DNA from: UBA1858 sp039182865
Lineage (GTDB): Bacteria > Pseudomonadota > Gammaproteobacteria > UBA4575
Length of the DNA stretch: 23,938 nucleotides
Direction of reading: 5' to 3'
NCBI GenBank assembly: GCA_039182865.1
Contig: JBCDBX010000019.1
Location: 1-23,938 of the forward strand
A program made the translations under genes and the position numbers. The first letter of the stretch is position 1; each line of letters starts with the position of its first letter. Below are positions 1-8,221 of this stretch, piece by piece. Under the pieces are notes generated by a model. That model saw nothing but the letters and a program-made list of their open reading frames with translations, was not told the DNA's origin and searched no databases.

Positions 1-333
1 ATTAATGATGATAGTTTATTGGGTGTATTAATTTGGTTTCCTGATCCTTGGCCTAAGAAGAGACACCAAAAGCGGCGCTTAATACAGAAAGAATTTTTGC
101 TAGAAATTATTAGAGTACTTCAGTCACGAGGAACTCTGCACATGGCGAGTGATTGGGAGCCATATGCAGAGTATATGGAAGATCAATCTAAACAAATCGC
201 ACAATTCTCTAAAGTAGAAAGTAATCGTCATCCGCTGAATATAAAGCGTCCGCTTACTAAATTTGAACAAAAAGGGTTGCGCAAGGGCCATAAAGTAACT
301 GACTTGATTTATCAAATTAGTGATGACATTTAA
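1..333 (+). CDS. trmB: tRNA (guanine-N7-)-methyltransferase, C-terminal part
   Basis: This is the 3' end of TrmB, the SAM-dependent enzyme that makes m7G46 in the tRNA variable loop in the cytoplasm. The reading frame is open from base 1 with no start, so the N-terminal SAM-binding half lies outside the window. The visible 110 residues begin at the family's hallmark: I-W-F-P-D-P-W-P-K-K-R-H followed by K-R-R-L-I (residues about 11-28 of the fragment). The C-terminal block R-P-L-T-K-F-E-Q-K-G follows. The stop codon overlaps the stop of the convergent SulP gene by 4 bases, leaving no room for a terminator between them. Identification is secure; only the upstream extent is unknown. Confidence 0.95.
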   Translation: MNDDSLLGVLIWFPDPWPKKRHQKRRLIQKEFLLEIIRVLQSRGTLHMASDWEPYAEYMEDQSKQIAQFSKVESNRHPLNIKRPLTKFEQKGLRKGHKVTDLIYQISDDI

Positions 334-2123
334 TTCGAATTCCCTAGCTTTTTAAGACCTGTACTTGCGGGGCAGCTATCGTCCATCGAGAGTGCACAAC
401 GGTCTTGATCACAATGCTCAATACGCTCCCAAGCATAATGGATGGCATCAAACTCAGTCGGCAAGAAGTGATCGATCCAATCCTCACCTGCGAAGCCAGT
501 GCGTAAAAACACATCCATCACTTGTTTCTTAGTGCGGCAGAATAAAAATTCAATGCCAAGATTATCTAAACGAATTGATAGTTGGTGTAACATCTCTTCA
601 CCTGTTGCATCAATTTCGTTAATGCCTTCTGCATCAATGATTATGAATTTCAATTCTGGCTTAGCAGCAACACGTTCTAAAACTTTCTCTTCAAAATAAC
701 CCGTGTTGGCAAAAAATAATGGGCCATCAAATCTTAAAATCGAAATCTTAGGACATGTTTGTAAAATATGAGCTTCTGCATCTCCTAAAGTGCCATTTGA
801 TTGCATAGATAAAATCGCAATTCTAGGACGCATAGTTCGATACATATAAAGTCCCATTGAAAGGACAACGCCGACAAGAATGCTTTGTTCTAGATGAGGT
901 GCTAGCGCTAAAGTTAAGGCAAACGTGATGACGGCAACAATTGCATCATGTTTTTGAACTTTCCATGCGTATTTAATAGGTTTGAATTTAATAAGATTAA
1001 ATACCGCGAGTATAATGACAGCTGCTAAAGTAGGTTGTGGTAAGTGATAGAGTAGAGGCGTTAAAAACAATAAAGTGAGCATGACGATAATGCCACTGAA
1101 GACAGCTGCAAAACCTGTTTTTGCCCCTGCACTTAAATTGATTGCGGAACGAGAGAATGAGCCAGAGACCGCATAACCCTGAAACAAACTGGCGGTAATA
1201 TTTGCTAGTCCCTGCCCAACTAAGCCTTGGTTTGCATCCAGGCGTTGTCTAGTTTGAGCCGCAATCGCTTTCGCGACTGAAATCGCTTCGGTAAATCCAA
1301 TTAGACCAATGGCAATCGCGCTCGTAAGCATAGTTGTCGCCACTTCCATGTTAATTTCGGGGATAGCAAATCCAGGTAATCCTTGTGGAATTGTACCAAC
1401 AACTTTACCGCCCAGTTCTTCATATTTGATTAGCCAAGAAACAAAAGTTGTTATTGCTACTGCGGCTAATACGCCCGGAATTTTAGGAGCATATTTTTTC
1501 ATAAGAATCATTAGTAACAAGGCACCAATTCCAAAAGCTAGTGTTGGCATATGTGTGTTTTGCCAGGCTTGTTCGATGACCCTCCAAACCGTTTCATAAT
1601 GATGTTCCGCGCGCTCGGCTGTTACACCAAACATTTTTCCAAGCTGGGAGGTAGCAATGATTATCGCAGCACCATTGGTAAAACCAACGACTACTGGGTG
1701 TGATAAGAAATCAACGAAGAAGCCAAGTTGTAATAAACCCAGTGAAAGCTGAAATATGCCGACCATGAGTGCCAGCATAATGGCATAGGCAGCATATTGT
1801 GCGGGATCACCTGATGCATAGGGCGCTAATGCGGAAGCTGTTAATAATGAGACTACCGCTACTGGGCCGGTATGAACTTGGCGCGAAGAACCAAACAGGG
1901 ATGCAATCATTACCGGTAAAAAAGAAGCGTATAAACCATAATACGGAGGTAAACCTGCCAATTGAGCATAAGCCATGGACTGCGGCACTAGGACTAAGGC
2001 AACCGATAAACCGGCGATCAAATCGGCGCGTAATATTTTTGGATCTTTTAGCTCATGCAGCCATGCACTGAATGGAGTGACACGTCTGAATAATCTGCGG
2101 CCAATTAAGTTTAATGTACCCAA
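330..2123 (-). CDS. SulP-family anion transporter with STAS domain
   Basis: This is an inner-membrane SulP (SLC26-like) transporter of 597 residues, the normal length for the family. An N-terminal cytoplasmic segment leads into the SulP signature at residues about 46-90 (PQSMAYAQLAGLPPYYGLY, then a T-G-P-V-A block). Many hydrophobic helices run to about residue 440. A cytoplasmic STAS domain follows at about 450-565, with D-A-T-G (505-508) where anti-sigma-antagonist-like STAS domains often have D-S-S-G. The last 35 residues contain three cysteines. The start is TTG, chosen because AAAGGA lies 7-8 bases upstream and no ATG occurs before residue 50. The substrate could be sulfate, bicarbonate or a dicarboxylate; the sequence does not decide. 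No partner gene such as a carbonic anhydrase is adjacent. Confidence 0.93.
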   Translation of the reverse strand: MGTLNLIGRRLFRRVTPFSAWLHELKDPKILRADLIAGLSVALVLVPQSMAYAQLAGLPPYYGLYASFLPVMIASLFGSSRQVHTGPVAVVSLLTASALAPYASGDPAQYAAYAIMLALMVGIFQLSLGLLQLGFFVDFLSHPVVVGFTNGAAIIIATSQLGKMFGVTAERAEHHYETVWRVIEQAWQNTHMPTLAFGIGALLLMILMKKYAPKIPGVLAAVAITTFVSWLIKYEELGGKVVGTIPQGLPGFAIPEINMEVATTMLTSAIAIGLIGFTEAISVAKAIAAQTRQRLDANQGLVGQGLANITASLFQGYAVSGSFSRSAINLSAGAKTGFAAVFSGIIVMLTLLFLTPLLYHLPQPTLAAVIILAVFNLIKFKPIKYAWKVQKHDAIVAVITFALTLALAPHLEQSILVGVVLSMGLYMYRTMRPRIAILSMQSNGTLGDAEAHILQTCPKISILRFDGPLFFANTGYFEEKVLERVAAKPELKFIIIDAEGINEIDATGEEMLHQLSIRLDNLGIEFLFCRTKKQVMDVFLRTGFAGEDWIDHFLPTEFDAIHYAWERIEHCDQDRCALSMDDSCPASTGLKKLGNSN

Positions 2124-2153
2124 TGGAATTCCTTTCTTTGCGACTATAGAGAA

Positions 2154-2185
2154 TTATTAGTCTTGTTTGTCATATCGACTAATAA
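2154..2185. promoter_or_regulatory. Inverted repeat between divergent SulP and tas genes
   Basis: A perfect 9-base inverted repeat (TTATTAGTC at 2154-2162, GACTAATAA at 2177-2185) with a 14-base spacer lies in the 162-base divergent gap. It could be an operator for either gene or a hairpin in a leader. No regulator is identified. The match is seen directly; the role is inference. Confidence 0.35.
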
Positions 2186-2285
2186 ATAGGCGCGCAATTC
2201 TAACATACGCAATCATGCTTTTCGTTTGGCCAATTTAGACATAAGCTTGGAAATAGGTGCTATTACTTTTTTTATAGGGAAACAG

Positions 2286-3317
2286 ATGGAAATTTCAAAA
2301 CTCGGCCACTCGGATCTTGAAGTAAGTAAAATTTGCTTAGGGACTATGACATTTGGCGAGCAAAATACAGAAGCTGATGCCCACGAGCAGTTAGACTTCG
2401 CAGTCAATAGTGGAATTAACTTTCTCGATACTGCCGAAATGTACCCAGTTCCCCCAAGACAAGAAACACAAGGCTTAACAGAAAAGTATATAGGTAACTG
2501 GTTAGTAAAACGTAAATGTCGTGAAAATGTAATCATTGCTAGTAAGGTTGCAGGCCCCGGCATGATGGACTACTTAAGAGATGGTGCGGAACTTACCCGT
2601 CTGCATATGGAGCAAGCATTGAATGAAAGCTTACAACGCCTACAAACCGATTATATTGATCTTTATCAAGTCCACTGGCCTGCACGTAAAACTAATTTCT
2701 TTGGCAGACTTGGTTATCAACACCAAATAGAAGATTCAACACCTATTGAAGAAACGCTTGAGGTATTGGCTGATTTTGTTCAAGCAGGCAAAGTTCGCTA
2801 CATCGGTATTTCAAATGAAACACCTTGGGGCGTGATGCGTTACTTGGACTTAGCTAAACAACATTCCTGGCCCCGAGTCATTTCAATTCAGAATCCTTAT
2901 AGTTTATTAAATCGTACTTACGAAGTAGGGCTTGCTGAAATTTCACATCGTGAGAATATTGGGTTACTGGCTTATTCCCCTCTTGGTTTTGGCGTTCTGA
3001 CAGGTAAATATATCAATGATTTAAAACCTGATGGCGCACGTTTAACACTTTACGAACATTACAGCCGTTATAGTAATAAAGAAGCCACAATTGCGACTGA
3101 AAAGTATGCCAACTTAGCTAAACAACATGAAATATCCTTAACCCAAATGGCGCTAGCATATGTGAATTCACGATCCTTTATGGGCTCTAATATTATTGGT
3201 GCTACTAGTTTAGAGCAATTGAAAGAAAATTTAGAATCAATAAATTTGGTATTACATGAAGAGATTATTCAAAGCATCAATGACATACATCAGCAACATC
3301 CTAATCCGAGTCCATAA
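2286..3317 (+). CDS. tas: Aldo/keto reductase, Tas family
   Basis: This is a cytoplasmic NADPH-dependent aldo/keto reductase of 343 residues. The N-terminus (MEISKLGHSDLEVSKICLGT, then M-T-F-G-E-Q-N) and the segment A-E-M-Y-P-V-P-P-R-x-E-T-Q-G-L-T-E match E. coli Tas closely. The catalytic tetrad is visible as Asp48, Tyr53, Lys87 and His130. The frame is open further upstream to a TTG at 2226, but ATG 2286 is preferred: it follows AGGGAA at a suitable distance and aligns with the family start. The physiological substrate of Tas is not firmly known; in E. coli it was found by complementing a tyrosine auxotroph. It is transcribed away from the SulP gene and ends 2 bases before the convergent plsC gene. 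Confidence 0.93.
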   Translation: MEISKLGHSDLEVSKICLGTMTFGEQNTEADAHEQLDFAVNSGINFLDTAEMYPVPPRQETQGLTEKYIGNWLVKRKCRENVIIASKVAGPGMMDYLRDGAELTRLHMEQALNESLQRLQTDYIDLYQVHWPARKTNFFGRLGYQHQIEDSTPIEETLEVLADFVQAGKVRYIGISNETPWGVMRYLDLAKQHSWPRVISIQNPYSLLNRTYEVGLAEISHRENIGLLAYSPLGFGVLTGKYINDLKPDGARLTLYEHYSRYSNKEATIATEKYANLAKQHEISLTQMALAYVNSRSFMGSNIIGATSLEQLKENLESINLVLHEEIIQSINDIHQQHPNPSP

Positions 3318-3319
3318 AC

Positions 3320-4039
3320 TTATTTAGAAAATTGCAGCTCAATTTCTTGCTTCGTTTGCTCCAGCCAGCTTGAATATTTTTCACGAATTTCGTTGGCAGA
3401 TAATTCTTCAGTTGAGAAAGGTTTGCCAATTACTACCTTAATCGACCCCGATTTTTTAATAAAACTATTGCGTGGCCATAAACGCCCTGCGTCGTGCGCC
3501 ACAGGTAAAATATCCGCTTTTGTTTGTTTTGCTAAGACAAAACCACCAGCTTTAAGCGGTCGTGATTCACCATAAGTAGTGCGAGTCCCTTCAGGAAAAA
3601 TAATGATATAACGTCCCAGTCCCAATTTCTCATTGCCATCTTGGATTAATTGTTTCATGGCTTTTTTGCCTTGATTACGATCTAAAGCAATCGGTTGGGT
3701 CGACGCAATCCCCCAACCAAATAACGGGATACGGAGTAATTCTTTCTTTATCACCCAAGTTAAGGTTGGGAATATTGTAGGGAAGGCAAGCGTTTCCCAC
3801 GTAGACTGATGGTTAGACATAATAATACAGGGTTGATCTGGTATATTTTCTAAGCCCTTTATTTCATAATTTACTTCACAAATATACTTGGCCGCTATTG
3901 TATTAAACCAACACCAACTTGAAACAATAGAAAAACAAATTCGGTAAGGAAATAATCGTGCGACAATACAAGGAATGACCCAAAGTAAAGTCGAAATCAT
4001 CATAATGATTAAAAATAATGCAGAACGTAATGCTTGCAT
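3320..4039 (-). CDS. plsC: 1-acyl-sn-glycerol-3-phosphate acyltransferase (PlsC family)
   Basis: This is a membrane-associated lysophospholipid acyltransferase, expected to make phosphatidic acid from lysophosphatidic acid or to act on a related lysolipid. It has 239 residues. A hydrophobic N-terminal anchor (about residues 5-30) is followed by the acyltransferase box N-H-Q-S-T-W-E, that is H-x4-E rather than the textbook H-x4-D. The acceptor-site block F-P-E-G-T-R-T-T comes about 75 residues later. The Glu form of the box is, to my knowledge, common in the PlsC paralogue encoded beside gmhB-glyS-glyQ in pseudomonads. It is the last gene of that operon; its ATG abuts the gmhB stop without a gap. 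It may be a second acyltransferase rather than the sole essential PlsC. Confidence 0.88.
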   Translation of the reverse strand: MQALRSALFLIIMMISTLLWVIPCIVARLFPYRICFSIVSSWCWFNTIAAKYICEVNYEIKGLENIPDQPCIIMSNHQSTWETLAFPTIFPTLTWVIKKELLRIPLFGWGIASTQPIALDRNQGKKAMKQLIQDGNEKLGLGRYIIIFPEGTRTTYGESRPLKAGGFVLAKQTKADILPVAHDAGRLWPRNSFIKKSGSIKVVIGKPFSTEELSANEIREKYSSWLEQTKQEIELQFSK

Positions 4040-4573
4040 TTAATTACTATCTTTTAGCAAGTTGTCTACCGCTTCATATAAATTTTCGTAGACTTCCACA
4101 TTATCCGGTACTTCACCACTTTTAAAAGTTACTTCTCCTTTACCAGTTAATACAAGCATTGGTTTAGCATTTACCGCCAGAGCGGCTTCAATATCACGCA
4201 TGGTATCGCCAATAAAAGGTATTCCTTTAAGTGTGATATGAGCACGTGCAGCAATGTCTTTTAATAACCCAGGTTGAGGTTTGCGATCAGGTCCGCTCAA
4301 GTAGGGACAAAAGAAAAAGCCATTGACTCTGCCACCTAAGGTTTCAACTTCATGTGATAATTTTTTATGCATTGAAAAAAGCATTTCATAGTCAAAAAGA
4401 CCGCGCGCAAGACCAGATTGATTGCTTGCAATGAATACTTTTATGTTGGCTTTAGTTAAACGTGCAATTGACTCAAGACTGCCGTCAATTGCATACCATT
4501 CATCAGGTGTTTTTATATAATCTGCACTATCATGATTAATAACGCCGTCACGATCAAGAATGATAGCTTCCAT
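4040..4573 (-). CDS. gmhB: D,D-heptose 1,7-bisphosphate 7-phosphatase (HAD family), zinc loop shortened
   Basis: This is a HAD phosphatase of 177 residues, expected to remove the 7-phosphate of D-glycero-D-manno-heptose 1,7-bisphosphate for the LPS inner core. Motif I is L-D-R-D-G-V-I-N (nucleophile Asp7, acid/base Asp9). Motif II is A-S-N-Q-S-G-L-A-R-G (49-58). The substrate-binding R-K-P-x-P-G is at 97-102 and motif IV I-G-D-T-M-R-D at 121-127. Unusually, the loop that in E. coli GmhB carries the Cys-x-His and Cys-x-Cys zinc ligands is only C89-P-Y-L-S-G-P-D before Arg97. Just one of four ligands remains. It lies between glyS and plsC, as in Pseudomonas. GmhB is favoured over HisB-N by that context, but the exact sugar substrate is an inference. 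Confidence 0.85.
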   Translation of the reverse strand: MEAIILDRDGVINHDSADYIKTPDEWYAIDGSLESIARLTKANIKVFIASNQSGLARGLFDYEMLFSMHKKLSHEVETLGGRVNGFFFCPYLSGPDRKPQPGLLKDIAARAHITLKGIPFIGDTMRDIEAALAVNAKPMLVLTGKGEVTFKSGEVPDNVEVYENLYEAVDNLLKDSN

Positions 4574-4579
4574 AGTTTA

Positions 4580-6643
4580 CTAACTTTGCAGCTGAGAAAT
4601 ATCTGCAGCAGTAGAGAATAAACAGTTTAGTTTAGTTAACAACGCAATACGGTTGCTTCGAATTGCTAGATCTTCGTCCATCACCATGACTTCATCAAAA
4701 AACTGATCGACTTCAGGTTTTAATTTTGCAAGATCAGATAATGCGCCGGTGTAATCTCTTACAGAAAATTTCGGGTCTACGAGTGCTTCTGTTTTAATGA
4801 TTTGTTCATATAAGGCTTTTTCAGCATTCTCTTTTAATAACGTTATATCTAAACTTTCGCTATTAGTTTGAGATTTTTTAAGGATGTTATGAATACGCTT
4901 ATTGGCTGCAGCTAAACTCTGAGATACTGGGATTGTGCGAAAGTGCTCTACTGCTTTAATGCGTTCTGCAAAATCCATCAAGCGAGTAGGACGAATGCTG
5001 CGAACGGATTCAAACGTATCTGGTGGAATGCCTTGATCTTGAAAATATCCACGTAAGCGTTCCAAAATATAATCAAATACTTCATCGACGCTCGCAGATG
5101 CATCGAGTTTATTTTGTAATAAGTGAGCGGATTCTTTTATTAAATTCAATAAATCAAAATCCAATTGTCCTTCAACTGAAATGCGAATCACGCTCAGCGC
5201 TGCGCGACGTAAAGCATAAGGATCTTTAACTCCTGTTGGCTTTTTGCCGGTGGCAAATATTCCAACTAAGGTATCAATACGATCGCATACAGCAACAATT
5301 TTTCCAGTAATTGTAGTGGGTAGTTTGCTACCTGATTGCAAAGGCTGATAATGTTCTTCAATGGCTATCGCTACTTCATCTACTTCCCCATCATTTTCCG
5401 CATAGTACCGACCCATAATACCCTGTAATTTAGGGAACTCATTTACCATATTGCTGAGTAAATCATTTTTACATAGATAGGATGCACGTACTGAATTTTC
5501 ACTTGGGAGATTCATTGCTTTGCAAAGATATTCCGCAAGTGCTGATATGCGTTGAGTCTTTTCCTGTATTGAGCCTAATTGTTTTTCAAATAAAATTCCT
5601 TTGAGTTCATCGCTGCGGCTTGCTAATGAATTTTGCCTGTCACGCATCCAGAAGAAACCCGCATCCTCAAAGCGTGGCTTAATCACACGTTCATTACCAT
5701 GTTTAACAGTTTCTGGATTGGTACTCTCAATATTAGCAACTACAATAAATTTTGGAATTAACTTGTCTTTAGAATAAAGAGGAAAATAACGTTGTGCATC
5801 TTGCATGGTTGCAACTAATACCTCTTGGGGGATTGCTAAAAATTTCTCATCGAAGTCGCCAACCACTGCCATAGGCCATTCAACAAGATTGGTTACCTCG
5901 TCTAATAGTGCATCACTAAAATCAAGATCACCCTCATGTTTTTCAGAGGCATATTTAAGTAAAGTATTAATTGCCGCACGCCTCTCTTTAAAGCCTGCAA
6001 TGACTTTAGCTTTATATAATTCATCTGAATAGTCATCCGCATGTTGCAAATTAATTTCTTGAGGTGCGTGAAAGCGATGACCATAGGTTTTATTTGAGGC
6101 TTGAATATTTTTAATGCTGCATGGGATTACTTGACTGCCATGCATGACGATCACCCAATGAATTGGTCGAACGAAGTCAACATCATAATCGCCCCAGCGC
6201 ATCGGTTTTGGGATAGGTAATTTTTTTAATGCTTGCTCAATAATTGTAGGTATCAGGTCTGTAAGTGACTTTCCTTGTTCGGTAATTTTAAAATAAAGCC
6301 ATGCACCTTTATCGGTATCGAGCGTTTGTAAGTCTTGCATATCAACGCCACAAGACTTTGCAAATCCTAATGCAGCTTTTGTGGGATTACCGTCTGCATC
6401 ATAAGCGGCTTTGACAGAAGGACCTTTGCGCTCTACTTCATGATCGGATTGTTTTTCTGTTACATTACTTATCACAACAGCAATACGACGTGGTGTTACA
6501 TAAGGCGTTACTTCGTCCATAGAAATGCCTGATGCTGTTAACTGTTCAATTATAGATGTGGTAAAAGCATCGCTTAAACTCTTAGCTGTAGTGGGTGGTA
6601 ACTCTTCTGTCCCTATTTCTATGAGTAATGTTTCTTTTTTCAT
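4580..6643 (-). CDS. glyS: Glycine--tRNA ligase beta subunit
   Basis: This is the beta subunit of the bacterial alpha2beta2 glycyl-tRNA synthetase, which binds and positions tRNA-Gly for charging by the alpha subunit. It has 687 residues, the usual length. The N-terminus has the family signature L-L-I-E-I-G-T-E-E-L-P-P. R-K-G-P-S follows near residue 73, and later come the R-F-E-D-A-x-F-F block and the K-D-P-Y-A-L-R-R-A-A block. The C-terminal anticodon-binding region ends in F-F-D-x-V-M-V-M. It starts with ATG 6 bases after the glyQ stop and ends 6 bases before gmhB, which indicates one transcript. Confidence 0.98.
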   Translation of the reverse strand: MKKETLLIEIGTEELPPTTAKSLSDAFTTSIIEQLTASGISMDEVTPYVTPRRIAVVISNVTEKQSDHEVERKGPSVKAAYDADGNPTKAALGFAKSCGVDMQDLQTLDTDKGAWLYFKITEQGKSLTDLIPTIIEQALKKLPIPKPMRWGDYDVDFVRPIHWVIVMHGSQVIPCSIKNIQASNKTYGHRFHAPQEINLQHADDYSDELYKAKVIAGFKERRAAINTLLKYASEKHEGDLDFSDALLDEVTNLVEWPMAVVGDFDEKFLAIPQEVLVATMQDAQRYFPLYSKDKLIPKFIVVANIESTNPETVKHGNERVIKPRFEDAGFFWMRDRQNSLASRSDELKGILFEKQLGSIQEKTQRISALAEYLCKAMNLPSENSVRASYLCKNDLLSNMVNEFPKLQGIMGRYYAENDGEVDEVAIAIEEHYQPLQSGSKLPTTITGKIVAVCDRIDTLVGIFATGKKPTGVKDPYALRRAALSVIRISVEGQLDFDLLNLIKESAHLLQNKLDASASVDEVFDYILERLRGYFQDQGIPPDTFESVRSIRPTRLMDFAERIKAVEHFRTIPVSQSLAAANKRIHNILKKSQTNSESLDITLLKENAEKALYEQIIKTEALVDPKFSVRDYTGALSDLAKLKPEVDQFFDEVMVMDEDLAIRSNRIALLTKLNCLFSTAADISQLQS

Positions 6644-6649
6644 GAGTCT

Positions 6650-7555
6650 TTATTTCTGCAACATGGGGAAGCCAAGTTTTTCTCGACTCTCTAAATAAGC
6701 ATTAGCCACTGAACGTGCCAAAGTTCGAATACGTAAAATATATTGTTGTCTTTCAGTGACAGAAATCACTTGGCGAGCATCAAGTAGATTAAACAAATGG
6801 GATGCTTTGAGAACTTGTTCATATGCAGGCAATGAAAGCCCACATTCAATTAGGCGTAAGCATTCTTTTTCGCTTACATCAAACTCACTAAATAAGTCTG
6901 AAGTATTGGCTTGTTCAAAGTTATAGGTAGATTGTTCAACTTCATTTTGGTGGAAAATGTCACCATAGCTCACCAGATGATTTGTATCATCATTCCAGTT
7001 GAGCTCATATATATTTTCTTTAGCTTGCAAGTACATCGCTAAGCGCTCTAGGCCATAAGTAATTTCTCCAGTTATGGGCTTGCAGTTGATTCCGCCGACT
7101 TGTTGGAAATAAGTGAACTGTGAGACTTCCATGCCATTAAGCCAGACTTCCCAACCAAGGCCCCAAGCACCCAGCGTGGGGGATTCCCAGTTGTCTTCAA
7201 CGAAACGGATATCATGTTCAAGCGGATCGATGCCTATTCGCTTTAATGATTCTAAATACAGGTCTTGAATATTGTCTGGAGATGGTTTCATAACAACTTG
7301 AAACTGATAATAGTGTTGCAAGCGATTTGGATTATCACCATAACGACCATCAGTAGGTCGACGGCAAGGTTGTGCATAAGCGGCATTCCAAGGTTCAGGG
7401 CCTATCGATCTCAAAAATGTACCTGGGTGAAAGGTGCCAGCTCCCATTTCTTTATCGAATGGTTGTAGCAATACACAACCTTGTTCTGACCAGAATTGTT
7501 GCAGAGATAAAATTAAGGATTGAAATGAAGTGCACTTGCTCACGGGCATAAACAT
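6650..7555 (-). CDS. glyQ: Glycine--tRNA ligase alpha subunit
   Basis: This is the catalytic alpha subunit of the tetrameric glycyl-tRNA synthetase, which forms glycyl-adenylate and aminoacylates tRNA-Gly together with GlyS. It has 301 residues. Diagnostic blocks are M-G-A-G-T-F-H-P, the G-P-E-P-W-x-A-A-Y region, R-R-P-T-D-G-R-Y-G-x-N-P-N-R-L-Q, W-G-L-G-W-E-V-W and the E-I-T-Y-G-L-E-R-L-A block. Two in-frame ATGs (7553-7555 and 7547-7549) compete as starts, and neither has a clear ribosome binding site. It is first in the operon glyQ-glyS-gmhB-plsC, so the promoter should lie in the gap upstream (7556-8399); I could not place it with confidence. Confidence 0.97.
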   Translation of the reverse strand: MFMPVSKCTSFQSLILSLQQFWSEQGCVLLQPFDKEMGAGTFHPGTFLRSIGPEPWNAAYAQPCRRPTDGRYGDNPNRLQHYYQFQVVMKPSPDNIQDLYLESLKRIGIDPLEHDIRFVEDNWESPTLGAWGLGWEVWLNGMEVSQFTYFQQVGGINCKPITGEITYGLERLAMYLQAKENIYELNWNDDTNHLVSYGDIFHQNEVEQSTYNFEQANTSDLFSEFDVSEKECLRLIECGLSLPAYEQVLKASHLFNLLDARQVISVTERQQYILRIRTLARSVANAYLESREKLGFPMLQK

Positions 7556-7650
7556 CGGGATATGGAAGGCGTGGATTGTACATCAACGAAGAAGGCTTGG
7601 TTTACTTCTTGCCAACAGAGAATATGAAAATTTGAATAGATATTTATCTC

Positions 7651-7746
7651 AGCGATGTAAGTCCGTCAGATGACGTCCTTGTCATGACAGATTTCATCCT
7701 GAAATTTATAGGTCTTCCATGAAATCTCAAGTCCTTGCACATCGCT
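7651..7746. other. Nested inverted repeats, possible structured RNA or mini-element upstream of glyQ
   Basis: Ninety-six bases are enclosed by a perfect 8-base pair of ends (AGCGATGT at 7651-7658, ACATCGCT at 7739-7746). Inside are a 5-base hairpin (ATGAC 7670-7674, GTCAT 7681-7685) and a 9-base hairpin (AGATTTCAT 7689-7697, ATGAAATCT 7719-7727). Together they would fold as a closing stem with two arms. AAGTCC also occurs directly at both ends. The element could be a leader structure for glyQ on the minus strand, a small RNA, or a mini-element with terminal repeats. It matches no riboswitch class I recognise. The same stretch overlaps a tiny reading frame, so chance or decayed coding DNA remains possible. 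Confidence 0.35.
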
Positions 7747-7850
7747 CATAATCCTTTAGGAGCTATGCCCTCCCTGAGCTTGAGTAATTCAATTGGAGCT
7801 TCTTGCCCAGCCACTTTGAAGACTCCTATTTCGACACCTTCATGTGCCAT
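7666..7850 (-). other. Two tiny overlapping reading frames, possible gene remnant
   Basis: On the minus strand an ATG at 7850 opens a 34-codon frame ending at 7746. Its TGA overlaps the ATG (7749) of a 27-codon frame ending at 7666, giving an ATGA junction like translationally coupled genes. The first peptide begins M-A-H-E-G-V-E-I-G-V-F-K-V and the second M-S-D-V-Q-G-L-E-I-S-W-K. The composition looks protein-like rather than random. The first peptide faintly recalls the tail of class III cyclase domains (P-V-E-x-F-E-V-G), but that is not enough to name it. No good ribosome binding site is present. It is most likely debris of a lost gene. Confidence 0.2.
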
Positions 7851-8191
7851 TAATAGACTCAGTCCTTTGAGCTAAATAAGCACAGCAATGGGTGTCAAAA
7901 CACATCAAAATTGGTGCAATGCTTGTGCCAAATTATTGCTGAGAATTAATCTTACAAATATAACGCTTTGTTTTATATAGATATTTTATTTATAGAATGT
8001 GGTGAAAACCCGACAAGCATTTCCTCGCCAAATAAATATGAACTGAAATTGAAACAAATTTCCACCATAAATGGGCGCTAGTCGACAAACTTTGGCACGC
8101 AGAAGGATCTGGAAGATATTTTCATAAAATAACTATGAGTACTTTAGAAAGAGTGATTTTATGAGCTGAGGAAGTATAATTACTATCAAGT

Positions 8192-8208
8192 TGCACTATA
8201 GAAATGCA
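8192..8208. promoter_or_regulatory. NtrC-type binding site 1 upstream of glnA
   Basis: TGCACTATAGAAATGCA fits the NtrC consensus TGCACYANNNTRGTGCA with a perfect left half and a weaker right half. Its centre (8200) is about 126 bases upstream of the predicted glnA start site, a normal enhancer distance. A second site lies 30 bases away, about three helical turns. Confidence 0.78.
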
Positions 8209-8221
8209 GCAAAAACTAAAA

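Noticed and set aside
2226..2285. Longer N-terminus for the Tas-like reductase from a TTG
   Set aside because: ATG 2286 has a good ribosome binding site and matches the family N-terminus; the extra 20 residues match nothing.
3797..3817. PlsC box H-x4-E as a catalytic defect
   Set aside because: This variant is, to my knowledge, usual in the gmhB-linked PlsC paralogues, so it is not evidence of inactivation.
7651..7746. Hammerhead ribozyme, T-box or glutamine riboswitch
   Set aside because: The conserved core strings of these classes are not found on either strand; only generic stems are seen.
8093..8107. TGGCACG that looks like a second sigma-54 -24 box upstream of glnA
   Set aside because: The bases 10 positions after GG are GA, not GC, and there is no TTGC; the spacing fails.
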